A stretch of DNA of 64,000 bases from Streptococcus sp. (GCA_030527925.1 JAUMZW010000004.1:1-64000); one strand, 5' to 3'; positions 46,509-57,427 are shown, numbered from the stretch's first letter. Notes: generated by a model not told the origin, from the letters alone. A program made the numbers and translations.

Positions 46509-47960
46509 TTACAGAAAGCGCTTTTCATCTTCCCATTTTTGAGCGATATTAAGTAAAATATCTTCTCTACCTTTTGCAGCAATAAGTTGAACACCAAGTG
46601 ATAGACCTTCCTGATTCCTATATATGGGTAAACTAATAGCCGGTTGACCTGTTAAATTAGATTGTTGGGTAAACGGTGTCCATGAAAGACTTTTTTCAAA
46701 CATTTCCCAAATTAAATCTTGTTGCTCAGATACTGAAGCTGAAGTAATGTGACTTAACCTCATTTTTAAGTCATCATCTAAATTAAATTCACCATGTTTA
46801 GGAGCTACTTGGTTAACAGTTGGGGTCAAAATAATATCGTATTTTTTATGAAAATTTGCCATTTTTTCACTATAATAATCCCACCTATTTAATAATTTAC
46901 TATAAGTTTTAGCTAAAATGGATTTACCTGATTGGTATATCGCCCATGTCATTAGTTCCATATCATCCTGATTTAATGCCCTCTCCATTCCCGCACCTAT
47001 TTTATCAAACATCGCAGCAGTCTCAACACTATTCATCAAATAATAGGTTTGCATCGCTTCAAAACCATCCAAAGGTTGTTTTGTTAACACCTCTACATTA
47101 TCTTTATCATCATTAAAAAAAGCTATTGCTTTCTGAAGAGCTTTCTTAGCATCATCTGACAAAGGGCTTCCTATTGGGGAATCAAATAAAACCGCAATTT
47201 TTAGAGGAGAATTAGAATTTTTAAAAAGGTTTTTTTCAGATAATTTTGGTAATACAAAAGGACTTTCCATTTGACAAGTTTGAAGGTAATATAGTAATCG
47301 TTTTGCATCACGTACTGATTTTGTCATTGCAAAATTAACAGAGGCTCCTTGCCATCCCCTATAACTACCTGGACCAACTGGAATACGTCCCCTAGTTGGT
47401 TTTAAACCAATTAATCCATTAAAAGAAGCAGGAATACGAATAGAGCCTCCTCCATCACTCGCAGCAGCAATAGGTACTATTCCTGCACTTACAACTGCTG
47501 CTGCCCCTCCACTTGATCCACCGGCATTTCGAGACCAATCATCTGGAAGATTAGCAACACCGTGTAAACGTGAATCACTAATATTTTTAAAACCAAATTC
47601 TGGTGTATTTGTACGTCCTAAAACGATAAACCCCATATCCTTTAACCGACTAACATAATGACTAGTTTGCTTAGCTCTATAGTTTTTAAAAAGAGGGGAG
47701 CCTGATGTTACTAACTCTCCCTCTTCTTCTTGACCTAAATCCTTTAATAAAATTGGAACCCCACCGAAAGGTTTTCCCCTAAAATCTCTATTTATAGACT
47801 CTTCCAATGCTTTTTCATATTGTTTACTAACGACTGCGTTTAGATAAGGGTTTAATTTTTCAATTCTATCAATTGTCTCAAGGACAACTTCTTTAGGGCT
47901 TATTTTCTTCATTGTGATAGCCCTAGCTAACTCACTTGCATCTGTAAAATAATCAGACAT
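46509..47960 (-). CDS. Amidase signature family protein
   Basis: A 483-aa cytoplasmic amidase. The Ser-cis-Ser-Lys triad is visible as the Lys in PILLKDLGQ, the Ser in AGGSSGGAAA and the Ser in GGGSIRIPASF. It resembles GatA and other amidases, but no gatB or gatC adjoin, so it is not the tRNA amidotransferase. The substrate is unknown. It lies 30 nt after pyrE and before an amino-acid transport pair, so a nitrogen-scavenging role is a guess. Confidence 0.85.
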   Translation of the reverse strand: MSDYFTDASELARAITMKKISPKEVVLETIDRIEKLNPYLNAVVSKQYEKALEESINRDFRGKPFGGVPILLKDLGQEEEGELVTSGSPLFKNYRAKQTSHYVSRLKDMGFIVLGRTNTPEFGFKNISDSRLHGVANLPDDWSRNAGGSSGGAAAVVSAGIVPIAAASDGGGSIRIPASFNGLIGLKPTRGRIPVGPGSYRGWQGASVNFAMTKSVRDAKRLLYYLQTCQMESPFVLPKLSEKNLFKNSNSPLKIAVLFDSPIGSPLSDDAKKALQKAIAFFNDDKDNVEVLTKQPLDGFEAMQTYYLMNSVETAAMFDKIGAGMERALNQDDMELMTWAIYQSGKSILAKTYSKLLNRWDYYSEKMANFHKKYDIILTPTVNQVAPKHGEFNLDDDLKMRLSHITSASVSEQQDLIWEMFEKSLSWTPFTQQSNLTGQPAISLPIYRNQEGLSLGVQLIAAKGREDILLNIAQKWEDEKRFL

Positions 47961-47990
47961 CTTTAATCCTTATTTATACCATTTTATTTT

Positions 47991-48620
47991 TTAGTCTTGC
48001 CAAGTTTCTTGATTTTCCTTAAATTTTTTCAAGAGTTGTAAACCATCAGCAGTGATGTAACCTTGTACTTTAGCAACTTTAATCAATTCACTATAATTTG
48101 ATAAGGTTACAAGTTTTACACCTGCTTCTGAAAAATTTTTATCTGCTTTAGGTAATTCGTAAGTAAATATTGCAACCACACCTAAAACATCAGCACCCTC
48201 ACGACTAGCTGCCTCACAAGCTTCTAAAACAGAACCCCCTGTAGAAATCAGATCCTCAATAATAACCATTTTCTGACCTTTTGTCACACGGCCTTCAATC
48301 TGATTTCCAGCCCCATGATCTTTAGGTTTACTTCTGATATAAGCAAAAGGTAAATTCATCTTATCAGCAATAATAGCACCATGTGGAATACCAGCAGTTG
48401 CTGTCCCAGCAATAACCTCAACTTCAGGAAATATGTCTTTTATCTTATCAACAAAACCATTTTCTATCAGAGTTCGTGTCTCAGGATAGGACAATGTAAT
48501 ACGATTATCAGTATAGATCGGAGATTTTATACCTGAAGCCCAGGTAAAAGGAGATTCAGGCTTCAAGTAAACCGCTTTAATATCAAGTAAATCAGATGCA
48601 ATTTGTGTTGCTAATGTCAT
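47991..48620 (-). CDS. pyrE: Orotate phosphoribosyltransferase
   Basis: Adds phosphoribosyl to orotate to form OMP. The 209-aa protein has the PRPP-binding motif [12 protein letters not shown]. The ATG at 48618-48620 is chosen because AAAAGG lies 9 nt upstream; an upstream longer frame overlaps pyrF and lacks a signal. It is 22 nt after pyrF, which catalyses the next step. Confidence 0.95.
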   Translation of the reverse strand: MTLATQIASDLLDIKAVYLKPESPFTWASGIKSPIYTDNRITLSYPETRTLIENGFVDKIKDIFPEVEVIAGTATAGIPHGAIIADKMNLPFAYIRSKPKDHGAGNQIEGRVTKGQKMVIIEDLISTGGSVLEACEAASREGADVLGVVAIFTYELPKADKNFSEAGVKLVTLSNYSELIKVAKVQGYITADGLQLLKKFKENQETWQD

Positions 48621-48642
48621 AGTGTATACCTTTTCTTTCTTT

Positions 48643-49335
48643 TTAATTTTGCCATTCATTTTTAATAAGATGATAAGCTTCCAAAGGATTTGACGCTCTT
48701 GTAATCGGACGACCAACTACAATATAATCACTACCTATTGATTTAGCTTCTGATGGCGTCATCACGCGCTTTTGGTCTCCTACATCAGAACCACTTGGTC
48801 TAATACCAGGTGTTAAACAAATAAAGCTAGAATCTGTAACGTCTTTTATGACTGAAACTTCATGTGCAGAACACACAACGCCATCTAAACCAGCTTCCTT
48901 TGCCTTTTTAGCATAATGCTTCACAGAATCAGATAGACTTGTTTGAATATTTTGATCTTCCTGCATTTGTTTTTCATTTGTTGAGGTGAGTTGAGTTACT
49001 GCTATCAATTTTGTTTCTTTACCAAGTGCTTTCTTAGCTTGCACCATCATCTCAACACCCCCTGCTGCATGCACATTAGTCATATCAACACCTAATTTTG
49101 ATAAAACTCTCATTGATGATGCTACCGTATTTGGAATATCATGTAATTTCAAATCTAAAAATACACTGTGACCTTTATTTTTAAGAAACGTAATAATTTC
49201 AGGTCCAACCGCATAATACAATTCCATACCGACTTTAACATAAAGTTTCTCATCTTCAGGAAATAAAGATAAAAATTTCTTTACCTCATCAAAAGTAGAA
49301 AAATCTAAAGCAATAATTGGTCTTTCTTCACGCAT
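48643..49335 (-). CDS. pyrF: Orotidine 5'-phosphate decarboxylase
   Basis: Decarboxylates OMP to UMP, the last step of the pathway. The 230-aa TIM-barrel has IALDFST, the catalytic [12 protein letters not shown] and [14 protein letters not shown]. It is the first gene of the pyrF-pyrE unit. A PyrR-type attenuator with its own promoter precedes it. Confidence 0.96.
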   Translation of the reverse strand: MREERPIIALDFSTFDEVKKFLSLFPEDEKLYVKVGMELYYAVGPEIITFLKNKGHSVFLDLKLHDIPNTVASSMRVLSKLGVDMTNVHAAGGVEMMVQAKKALGKETKLIAVTQLTSTNEKQMQEDQNIQTSLSDSVKHYAKKAKEAGLDGVVCSAHEVSVIKDVTDSSFICLTPGIRPSGSDVGDQKRVMTPSEAKSIGSDYIVVGRPITRASNPLEAYHLIKNEWQN

Positions 49336-49348
49336 TCATTATCCTTTC

Positions 49349-49480
49349 AAAAAAAGCCTTGCAAAAGCAAGGCACAATGAAATAGGGTCTCTCCCTAAAT
49401 TGAACTTCCTTTTTGCCTCTCTGGACGATATTAAAGGTTTTGATTGGGTTTATTATATCTTTTTTCTAAATTAAAAGCAA
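49349..49480 (-). promoter_or_regulatory. PyrR-regulated leader of pyrF with promoter and attenuator
   Basis: Promoter TTGCTT (49475-49480), 17 nt, TATAAT (49452-49457). Downstream on the minus strand the PyrR-binding hairpin motif TCGTCCAGAGAGGC (49415-49428) is followed by the terminator GCCTTGC/GCAAGGC (49356-49373) with seven U. This is the classical arrangement in which UMP-bound PyrR favours termination. It gives pyrF-pyrE independent control. Confidence 0.85.
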
Positions 49481-49483
49481 CTT

Positions 49484-51204
<1,721 letters not shown>

Positions 51205-51219
51205 AGTAAATCCTTTCCA

Positions 51220-51363
51220 CAAAAAAACCTTAGCCAAAGCCAAGGTTTTACGAAAATGAGCTAACATCATATCTAGCTCTACTATCGAAACCTTAGTAGC
51301 CTCTCTGGACTAAGTTAAAGGTTAAATTTTATCTATTATAACGCTAGATCGTCTTTGTGTCAA
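51220..51363 (-). promoter_or_regulatory. PyrR-regulated leader of pyrK-pyrDb with promoter and attenuator
   Basis: A perfect promoter: TTGACA (51358-51363), 17 nt, TATAAT (51335-51340). Then the PyrR-binding motif AGTCCAGAGAGGCT (51298-51311) and the terminator ACCTTGGC/GCTAAGGT with a U-run (51220-51250). The -35 contains the TGA stop codon of the last polysaccharide gene (51360-51362), so the leader begins inside the end of that locus. Confidence 0.88.
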
Positions 51364-52418
51364 TGAGTATCTGAAGACTCTCGCATTGATCCTATTAGAT
51401 TTTCAAAAATATTATTTAAATCATCATACGGTTTCCATCCCAGTTGCTGAAGCTTATCTGATATTAAGTTTATTTTCACTTCAGGATTATAACCAAATTT
51501 ATTAATATCTTGAATGTCAAAAATAACTTTACACTTTCCAGTTTCATCATATTTAGAAACCATTTCTGCCATATCTACAATTGAAATGAGTGTATTTTCA
51601 TTCGCAATATTATAAGGTTCACCAGATTCTCCATTTAACAAAAGATATAGAATACCTGAAATAGAATCTATGATGGAACAATAATTACGTTCTGTTTTAC
51701 CTTCTGTATGCAAAACAATAGGTTTATGTTCAATAACTGCACGTGCAAACTGAGCAAAGACTCTATTATCATTGTAATCAACACCAGAACCAAAAGTTTG
51801 GCATAATCTCGCAATTTTTATAGGTAAATGATATTGATTATAATATGCTGAGCAAATCGTCTCTACTAAACGTTTCCCTTCTGAATAACTGCTTCGAACT
51901 TGAGCAGGATCTAAATAGCCAAAATCTTTCTCTGTGACATTTTTTCGCCCACTAAAACTACCATATACCTCTAATGAAGATAGATAAACTATACTTGAAA
52001 TATCCTTGTATTTTAAAAATTCAAATAGATTTCTACTACCATCTACAAGTGTTTCAATTGTATCAACTGGCTCCTCAACAAAAGTTTTAGAATTAGTGAC
52101 GCTTGCTCCATGTATAACATAATCAATTTCCCCATCATAAATTAAAGGATTTCTAATATCTCCCAAAATATAGTTTAATTCATCAAAATTCTCTTGAAAT
52201 ATTCCTTTTGCTTTTTCAAGAGAACGAATTAAAATAATAATTGAAATGTTCAAGTTAAATCGTTCATTGGCTTTTAGTAATGTAAATACTATTTGACTAC
52301 CTAAAAGACCTGTTGCACCAGTAATAAGAATACTTTTATTTTTAAATTTTGTAAAAAGGGGTACTTCCCGATTTAACAATCTATTTACATCATTTTTTAC
52401 AAACTTATTCATTATCAT
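51360..52418 (-). CDS. NAD-dependent epimerase/dehydratase (SDR), partner of the cytidylyltransferase
   Basis: A 352-aa extended short-chain dehydrogenase with the nucleotide motif GATGLLGS, VIHGASVT, and YSEGKR (catalytic Tyr and Lys). It directly abuts the IspD/TarI-like gene (TAA then ATG). In several capsule clusters such a pair makes a CDP-linked alditol (ribitol, arabinitol or similar), the dehydrogenase reducing a keto-sugar phosphate and the transferase activating it; this is inferred from pairing, not proven by residues. Unlike classical wall teichoic acid systems, the reductase is an SDR, not an MDR-type TarJ. Its stop codon overlaps the -35 of the pyrK promoter. Confidence 0.8.
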   Translation of the reverse strand: MIMNKFVKNDVNRLLNREVPLFTKFKNKSILITGATGLLGSQIVFTLLKANERFNLNISIIILIRSLEKAKGIFQENFDELNYILGDIRNPLIYDGEIDYVIHGASVTNSKTFVEEPVDTIETLVDGSRNLFEFLKYKDISSIVYLSSLEVYGSFSGRKNVTEKDFGYLDPAQVRSSYSEGKRLVETICSAYYNQYHLPIKIARLCQTFGSGVDYNDNRVFAQFARAVIEHKPIVLHTEGKTERNYCSIIDSISGILYLLLNGESGEPYNIANENTLISIVDMAEMVSKYDETGKCKVIFDIQDINKFGYNPEVKINLISDKLQQLGWKPYDDLNNIFENLIGSMRESSDTH

Positions 52419-53147
52419 TTATCCTAAAATTTGTTCATTTTCTCTTAAATCATAAATTGCTTTAAAAATATAAAAATCCGAGGGTGTCGTTATTTTAATA
52501 TTTTCAGGTCCACCCATTACAGTACTTAAATCATGACCATAATGCCTTACTAAGGTAGCTGAATCTGTCATATTAATTAGTTGTTCAGATTGTGCCTTTA
52601 GATGTAAGGATAAGATATCTTTGACATAAAAACTTTGAGGTGCTGCTGCAGTCTGACAATTGTCTCTATCTACAACATTCTGAATTTTATTTTCCTTATC
52701 TACCTCAATTACTGTTTCGATAACGGGTTTTGTCGTAATAGCATTGCCATTCTTTCTAACACATTTAATATTATCAGTAATAATATCCATAGATATTAAA
52801 GGCCTAACACCATCATGAATTAAAACAATATCATCTTCAGATTCTGATACTTTACTCACTTCGTTCAATCCGTTAAAGATAGACATTTGTCCTGTTGTAC
52901 CTCCAGGTACTATTGATAATACTTTTTTTATATCAAATTTATCTAATAAATCTTGTAAATAGTCGATCCATGATTCTAAACAAACCACTACTATCTTATC
53001 TATCTCCTTATGAGATTCAAAATATTCTAACGTATGGATAATAATAGGCTTACCATACAATTCTAAAAATTGTTTGGGTTTCGTTGTTGATTTCATCCTC
53101 GATCCCGTACCACCTGCAAATATGACTGCGTAATTTTTACCATTCAT
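52419..53147 (-). CDS. IspD/TarI-like cytidylyltransferase
   Basis: A 242-aa nucleotidyltransferase with the CTP-binding N-terminus FAGGTGSRM and KPKQFL, and HDGVRPL. The family transfers CMP to an alditol phosphate (TarI on ribitol-5-phosphate) or to methylerythritol phosphate (IspD). Streptococci use the mevalonate route, so an alditol phosphate substrate is favoured by the polysaccharide context and the neighbouring dehydrogenase and LicD genes. It lies 20 nt after the polymerase gene. Confidence 0.8.
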   Translation of the reverse strand: MNGKNYAVIFAGGTGSRMKSTTKPKQFLELYGKPIIIHTLEYFESHKEIDKIVVVCLESWIDYLQDLLDKFDIKKVLSIVPGGTTGQMSIFNGLNEVSKVSESEDDIVLIHDGVRPLISMDIITDNIKCVRKNGNAITTKPVIETVIEVDKENKIQNVVDRDNCQTAAAPQSFYVKDILSLHLKAQSEQLINMTDSATLVRHYGHDLSTVMGGPENIKITTPSDFYIFKAIYDLRENEQILG

Positions 53148-53167
53148 TTTAAGAATCTCCTTTTCTT

Positions 53168-54457
53168 CTAGTGTTTAAAAGTGAATCTAACTGGTATTGA
53201 AACCAATATATAGAAAATAACAACCCAAAAAATTTCATATACTAAACCTAAATGAAGCCTAGTAAAAAATTGATCATCAATTGCATAATAAATAGTTGGA
53301 TATATCATTAAAGCATAGAATATCCAAGAAAAACCAAATAATTTCCGCTTTGTTAGCGTAAATATGTATTCAAAAAACATACCTTGAAAAAAAGGAAAGA
53401 GCCACATACCTAGATAACCAAAATCCAAAACAAATGGTCTTAATGAGCTATAAATATTGGATACATAGACATAACCTACACTGGATTTGAATGCAATCAT
53501 TTTTTCAAAAACTTTTTGATTATAACCTATTTCAGAACCAGATAACGTTGATAATGTTTTTAATAAAGCTTTAAACGTTGTTCTTCCATAAGTTAATTCG
53601 TTAGCTCTAAATTGCTTTAAAAATAAGTTGAAATCATACAATCCTGAACCACCATATATTCCTAAAGCTCTAGTAAAATTTGAAGTATAATTTTTTGATT
53701 TACCCAATAAATAGAATACACTTAAAAAAATTACAAAATAAAGTATTAATTTCCTTATTATTTTAAAATTAATATTTCGCATACCTACTTTATTCGATTC
53801 AATATAAAAAAGCACCCATATAACAATACAAAATAAAGAAAATCGAATAAAAATATTTCTATCAGTTGAAATAACACTAACAATCAAAAATAAAATTATA
53901 TTAAAATAATTCATTAGGTGAGAATAGCGTAACTTGACAATGTATTTATCAAGAATGATTTGAAAAAAACTTATTCTTGCACTTGCTGCAACTATTTCTA
54001 ACATTTGGTTTGTTAAAAAACCATGGGTTCCATTATTTTCAACGGTTTTATTGTAAACAGCTCTCAAAAACTGACTTATATTACTATTATATCCTACTTC
54101 TTTTACAATTAAATACATATAGGTTATGGAACAAATGATGGATATTAAAATTAATAATGAACTAGGTCTAGCCATCACATTTAATTTATCTAATTTTATT
54201 ATATTTTTTTCTATTTTTAAAAATTTAGATAATGTGTCTATTAAGAATGTACCTATAATAAAAGAAAAAATAGCTGAGATTACATAAACATAAAACTTAG
54301 GAATCAAGTTAACATCCCACTGAATTCGATTAAGATACATTAGTATCATTGCCCCAGTAAATGAAGCTAAAAAGAGTATCCTTGGACTTATAAAACTTTT
54401 AAAAAAATAAAAATCTATAACCATTATAGTAATCAGACTAATTATTAAATAGATCAT
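53168..54457 (-). CDS. wzy: Oligosaccharide repeat-unit polymerase (Wzy-like)
   Basis: A very hydrophobic 429-aa protein with about eleven to twelve predicted membrane helices and one long external loop containing GRTTFKALLKTLSTLSG, the layout of O-antigen/capsule polymerases. There is little sequence conservation in the family, so the call rests on topology and location among flippase and glycosyltransferase genes. Codons are strongly A/T-rich, like much of this locus. Confidence 0.75.
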   Translation of the reverse strand: MIYLIISLITIMVIDFYFFKSFISPRILFLASFTGAMILMYLNRIQWDVNLIPKFYVYVISAIFSFIIGTFLIDTLSKFLKIEKNIIKLDKLNVMARPSSLLILISIICSITYMYLIVKEVGYNSNISQFLRAVYNKTVENNGTHGFLTNQMLEIVAASARISFFQIILDKYIVKLRYSHLMNYFNIILFLIVSVISTDRNIFIRFSLFCIVIWVLFYIESNKVGMRNINFKIIRKLILYFVIFLSVFYLLGKSKNYTSNFTRALGIYGGSGLYDFNLFLKQFRANELTYGRTTFKALLKTLSTLSGSEIGYNQKVFEKMIAFKSSVGYVYVSNIYSSLRPFVLDFGYLGMWLFPFFQGMFFEYIFTLTKRKLFGFSWIFYALMIYPTIYYAIDDQFFTRLHLGLVYEIFWVVIFYILVSIPVRFTFKH

Positions 54458-54474
54458 TTTTCTTCTCTCATTTT

Positions 54475-55392
54475 CTAAATAAGGTTAAATAATATTTTTA
54501 CAAATATTCCAATGCTTGACTCTGAGGATTTAGATAAAATATGGTGACTAAATAATAGCTTTAACTTCTTCTTAATACTCGATGAATAGGTGGCGATAAG
54601 ATCTAATTCGTTTATAATTGTATCAGGTAATAAATCTTCAAAATGAAGAAGTATTTCTTTTGATAAGCGACTTCTACCATTTCTTTTAGAATTATCTTTT
54701 AACTTTTTAGACCATATTTTAAACAAATTTTCTTTACGTACACCTACAACATTGTGTTCATGCTGACGATATAAGATATGAGGAGTTTTATCATAAACTA
54801 TCTGACCTAACAAACTCGCAACCATTGCTACCCACACATCATGAATCCTCACGGTTAATAATTCTTCACTTGGTCTTCTATCTGGAGAAGATAATAACTG
54901 TTGTAATTCCTTATTCCAAACCATAGTACATCCAGTAACAAGATTACTATTTAAAATTTGTGAATAGGAGACATCAATAGTTCCACAATGACGTTCTTTT
55001 AGTGGCCTTAAATCTTGATCAACTAACATTTGATTTGAACAATAAAGAGCAGGGGAAGATATCTCTTCAATTTGACCAATGGCTGAACTCAATTTATCTG
55101 CTAACCAAATATCATCTTGGTCTGCGAAAGCATAATAATCAAATTGATTTCCAACTTCATAGACTAATGTCATAAAACTGTTCCCAACACCTAGATTAGA
55201 TTCACTTGATAATAAATGAACTTGACTTCTATAGGCATCTATTACAGATAATGTTTTATCCCTTGATTGGTCATCCCTTATAAAAAGGGAAACCTCTACT
55301 CCTTCTTGTTTAAAAATGCTGTCTAACTGTTCTTTTAAATATTTTTCACCGTTATATGTGCTCATCATTATAGCAATTTTTTTTAATGCCAT
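54475..55392 (-). CDS. Family 2 glycosyltransferase, rhamnosyltransferase-like
   Basis: A 305-aa cytosolic-face GT-A enzyme: IAIMMSTYNGEKYLKEQLDSI, a DDQSRDKT motif and YYAFADQDDIWLADKL. The FADQDDIW form is typical of alpha-rhamnosyltransferases such as RgpB, so transfer of rhamnose is possible. The start is placed at MALKKIAIMM, six residues into the longer frame, because the upstream TTG lies inside the end of licD. Its stop codon precedes wzy by 17 nt. Confidence 0.78.
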   Translation of the reverse strand: MALKKIAIMMSTYNGEKYLKEQLDSIFKQEGVEVSLFIRDDQSRDKTLSVIDAYRSQVHLLSSESNLGVGNSFMTLVYEVGNQFDYYAFADQDDIWLADKLSSAIGQIEEISSPALYCSNQMLVDQDLRPLKERHCGTIDVSYSQILNSNLVTGCTMVWNKELQQLLSSPDRRPSEELLTVRIHDVWVAMVASLLGQIVYDKTPHILYRQHEHNVVGVRKENLFKIWSKKLKDNSKRNGRSRLSKEILLHFEDLLPDTIINELDLIATYSSSIKKKLKLLFSHHILSKSSESSIGIFVKILFNLI

Positions 55393-55400
55393 TGTATTCT

Positions 55401-56213
55401 CTACTTCCAAAAAAATTTGGTGCTATGATGAGATACCTGTTTTTCTTTAGGAGGTAAAATCATATAATCACCATAATGTAATTTTAAATAATCATCATAT
55501 TGAGAGATTACACTAAAATCAGTTCCTTCAAATTTTAGTTTAATATAATTTTTAAATGTTAATGTAGGCATAATCTCTTTTTCACGATACACACCACTGA
55601 TACATGCTGAATACTCAGAATCTGAAAATTTAATCTGCTGACATTCTTCATCTATCTTTTTACTTAAGCGTTCTTTGTCAACAAAACGACTCATTATATA
55701 AAATGCCAATCGAATAGGCTCAAAAATGATACTTCGTGTTTTACTCCTAGTAAAATGCGTCCACTTTGCTGCAATCATTAACTCTCTCTTAAACTTTGTC
55801 TTGTTAAAATTAAAGATTGCTTCATCATAACTATTACCTAAACCATCAATTGGGAAAATATCAATTCCAACTCCCATATTGGAACCTGTAACAGAATCTT
55901 TATTTTCTCCAGCAGTGTCTTTATTACAAAGTTTTGCAAACAATTCATAATAGTTATCTTTGCTCTGTAAGCTAAAAACATCAAATTCTATAGGATTATC
56001 ATTACAATACTTTAAAAATTTCTCATAATCTGGTCTAGGCATCATCAAGTCAATATCATCATCCCACGGTATAAAACCTTCATGCCTTATTGCACCTAAT
56101 AATGTTCCTCCACCCAGAGAATACCTAAAATTTTCTTTTTGACAAATTTCATCAAAAGAACGTAAGAGCCTTAATGATACTTTTTGAATCTCTTCTAATG
56201 TTAATTCTTTCAT
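55401..56213 (-). CDS. LicD family protein (fukutin-like nucleotidyl/phospho-transferase fold)
   Basis: A 270-aa soluble protein: GGTLLGAIRHEGFIPWDDDIDL is the family signature with the catalytic Asp residues, and GVGIDIFPIDGLG follows. LicD proteins add phosphocholine to cell-wall glycans; the related eukaryotic fukutins add ribitol phosphate. No licA, licB or licC occurs in this window, and a CDP-alditol-type pair lies downstream, so alditol-phosphate transfer is favoured but unproved. AAAGGATAAAT precedes the ATG. It follows the large palindrome-bearing gap. Confidence 0.82.
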   Translation of the reverse strand: MKELTLEEIQKVSLRLLRSFDEICQKENFRYSLGGGTLLGAIRHEGFIPWDDDIDLMMPRPDYEKFLKYCNDNPIEFDVFSLQSKDNYYELFAKLCNKDTAGENKDSVTGSNMGVGIDIFPIDGLGNSYDEAIFNFNKTKFKRELMIAAKWTHFTRSKTRSIIFEPIRLAFYIMSRFVDKERLSKKIDEECQQIKFSDSEYSACISGVYREKEIMPTLTFKNYIKLKFEGTDFSVISQYDDYLKLHYGDYMILPPKEKQVSHHSTKFFWK

Positions 56214-56407
56214 ATTTATCCTTTCGTGTTCATTTTACAGTATAATATCAAACTTGATATTTGAGTATTTAAATAAGTTATTTAAATACTCAAAATTCCC
56301 TCATATACTGCCTAATCGGTATGAAAATGAAATTCACCATAGAAATATATCTTAACGAATATGAAAATCCAAAGGGAATAAAATAATTAATTCTCATACA
56401 ATTCAAT
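56214..56407. repeat. Intra-locus gap with perfect 17-bp-arm palindrome
   Basis: This 194-bp gap is the only large one in the polysaccharide locus. It holds TTTGAGTATTTAAATAA and its reverse complement (56260-56276 and 56278-56294) with a 1-nt centre. Directly adjoining it, sharing the T at 56260, is a second palindrome ATATCAA-AC-TTGATAT (56245-56260). Beyond them, two imperfect copies of a TATGAAAAT-type segment occur about 40 nt apart (around 56320 and 56360). A -10-like TATACT lies about 30 nt before licD. No U-run follows the palindrome, so it is not an obvious terminator. Confidence 0.7.
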
Positions 56408-57415
56408 TTACTTTCTAGATAATAAACCAATTAATGTTCCTAATCCATAAGAAATATGAATAATTAAACACAAAAATGGTATCAATAGATCAAATATATT
56501 TTTATATTTCAATAAATTTATAGAACTAATATAAAACATTAATCCAAAATAAGGTACCAATATTAAAAAAATAAAATACCAATATCCAAAAATCAATAAA
56601 ATAATTGATATAACAAAAGATAGTAAGAAAACAAGTGGTACAAAATAAAATACTGACAAACATGGTAAACAATAATGTGCTGTCTTACCAATCCAAAAAC
56701 CATTACTATATTTCTGAATAATCATTTTTTTCAATGTATTTCTAGTATGATATAATGAATTAATTTTTCCGTTAAAGCAAATTTTATATCCTTTTTCTCT
56801 AACTCTATAATGAAATTCATTATCTTCCGTACGTAATAATTTTTCGTTAAAAAAGCCAACATTATCAAATACTTCTTTTCGATAGGCTGCATGAAATAAC
56901 GTTTTTACATATTTTAAATCATCTTTATCACTTTTTCTTCGATATGAAGCAATACTACTTCCAAACATTGATTCCTCAACATGTAACAAAGTCTGAGACC
57001 ACTTAGTATCAGAATCAATGATATTAGTTCTAGGACCACCACATACCATCTCTCCATTATTTAAACAATTCAAATTTTCTTCTACAAAATTTTGGGGTAA
57101 TTCTGCGTGTGCATCTATTCTTAATAAAATATCTGTTGTAAAATTTTTTATGACTAAATTCCAACTAGATGGTTGAGTTTTATTTTCATTCTCTAATATT
57201 TGAATGTTTAGATAGTCGTTAGAATGGTTCTCCTTAAAATTTTTAAATATTAATAAAGTCTTATCATTCGAAGCACTATCAACAAAAACCAATTCAATTT
57301 TTTGTTTCGGATAAGTCTGTTCTAAAATATTTTCAAGAAGATAAGGTAAATACTTTTCCTCGTTATACGCTATTACACCTATTGTAACCAATTCTGATTT
57401 TATTTTTATAGTCAC
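56408..57415 (-). CDS. Family 2 glycosyltransferase with C-terminal membrane segments
   Basis: A 335-aa protein: VTIGVIAYNEEKYLPYLLENIL and VDSASNDKT at the N-terminus, LLRIDAHAELP as the metal site, and two to three hydrophobic segments after residue 235. The form is that of ExoA-like succinoglycan transferases. Acceptor and donor are unknown. It begins 12 nt after the aminotransferase gene and ends at the palindrome-bearing gap. Confidence 0.8.
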   Translation of the reverse strand: MTIKIKSELVTIGVIAYNEEKYLPYLLENILEQTYPKQKIELVFVDSASNDKTLLIFKNFKENHSNDYLNIQILENENKTQPSSWNLVIKNFTTDILLRIDAHAELPQNFVEENLNCLNNGEMVCGGPRTNIIDSDTKWSQTLLHVEESMFGSSIASYRRKSDKDDLKYVKTLFHAAYRKEVFDNVGFFNEKLLRTEDNEFHYRVREKGYKICFNGKINSLYHTRNTLKKMIIQKYSNGFWIGKTAHYCLPCLSVFYFVPLVFLLSFVISIILLIFGYWYFIFLILVPYFGLMFYISSINLLKYKNIFDLLIPFLCLIIHISYGLGTLIGLLSRK

Positions 57416-57427
57416 CTAATTAATCCT

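Noticed and set aside
46509..47960. GatA subunit of Glu-tRNA(Gln) amidotransferase
   Set aside because: No gatB or gatC nearby, and the gene lies in a pyrimidine and transport context. The amidase signature alone does not establish GatA.
52419..53147. IspD of the methylerythritol phosphate pathway
   Set aside because: The gene lies in a polysaccharide locus beside a sugar dehydrogenase, and streptococci use the mevalonate route, so a TarI-like alditol-phosphate role is more likely.
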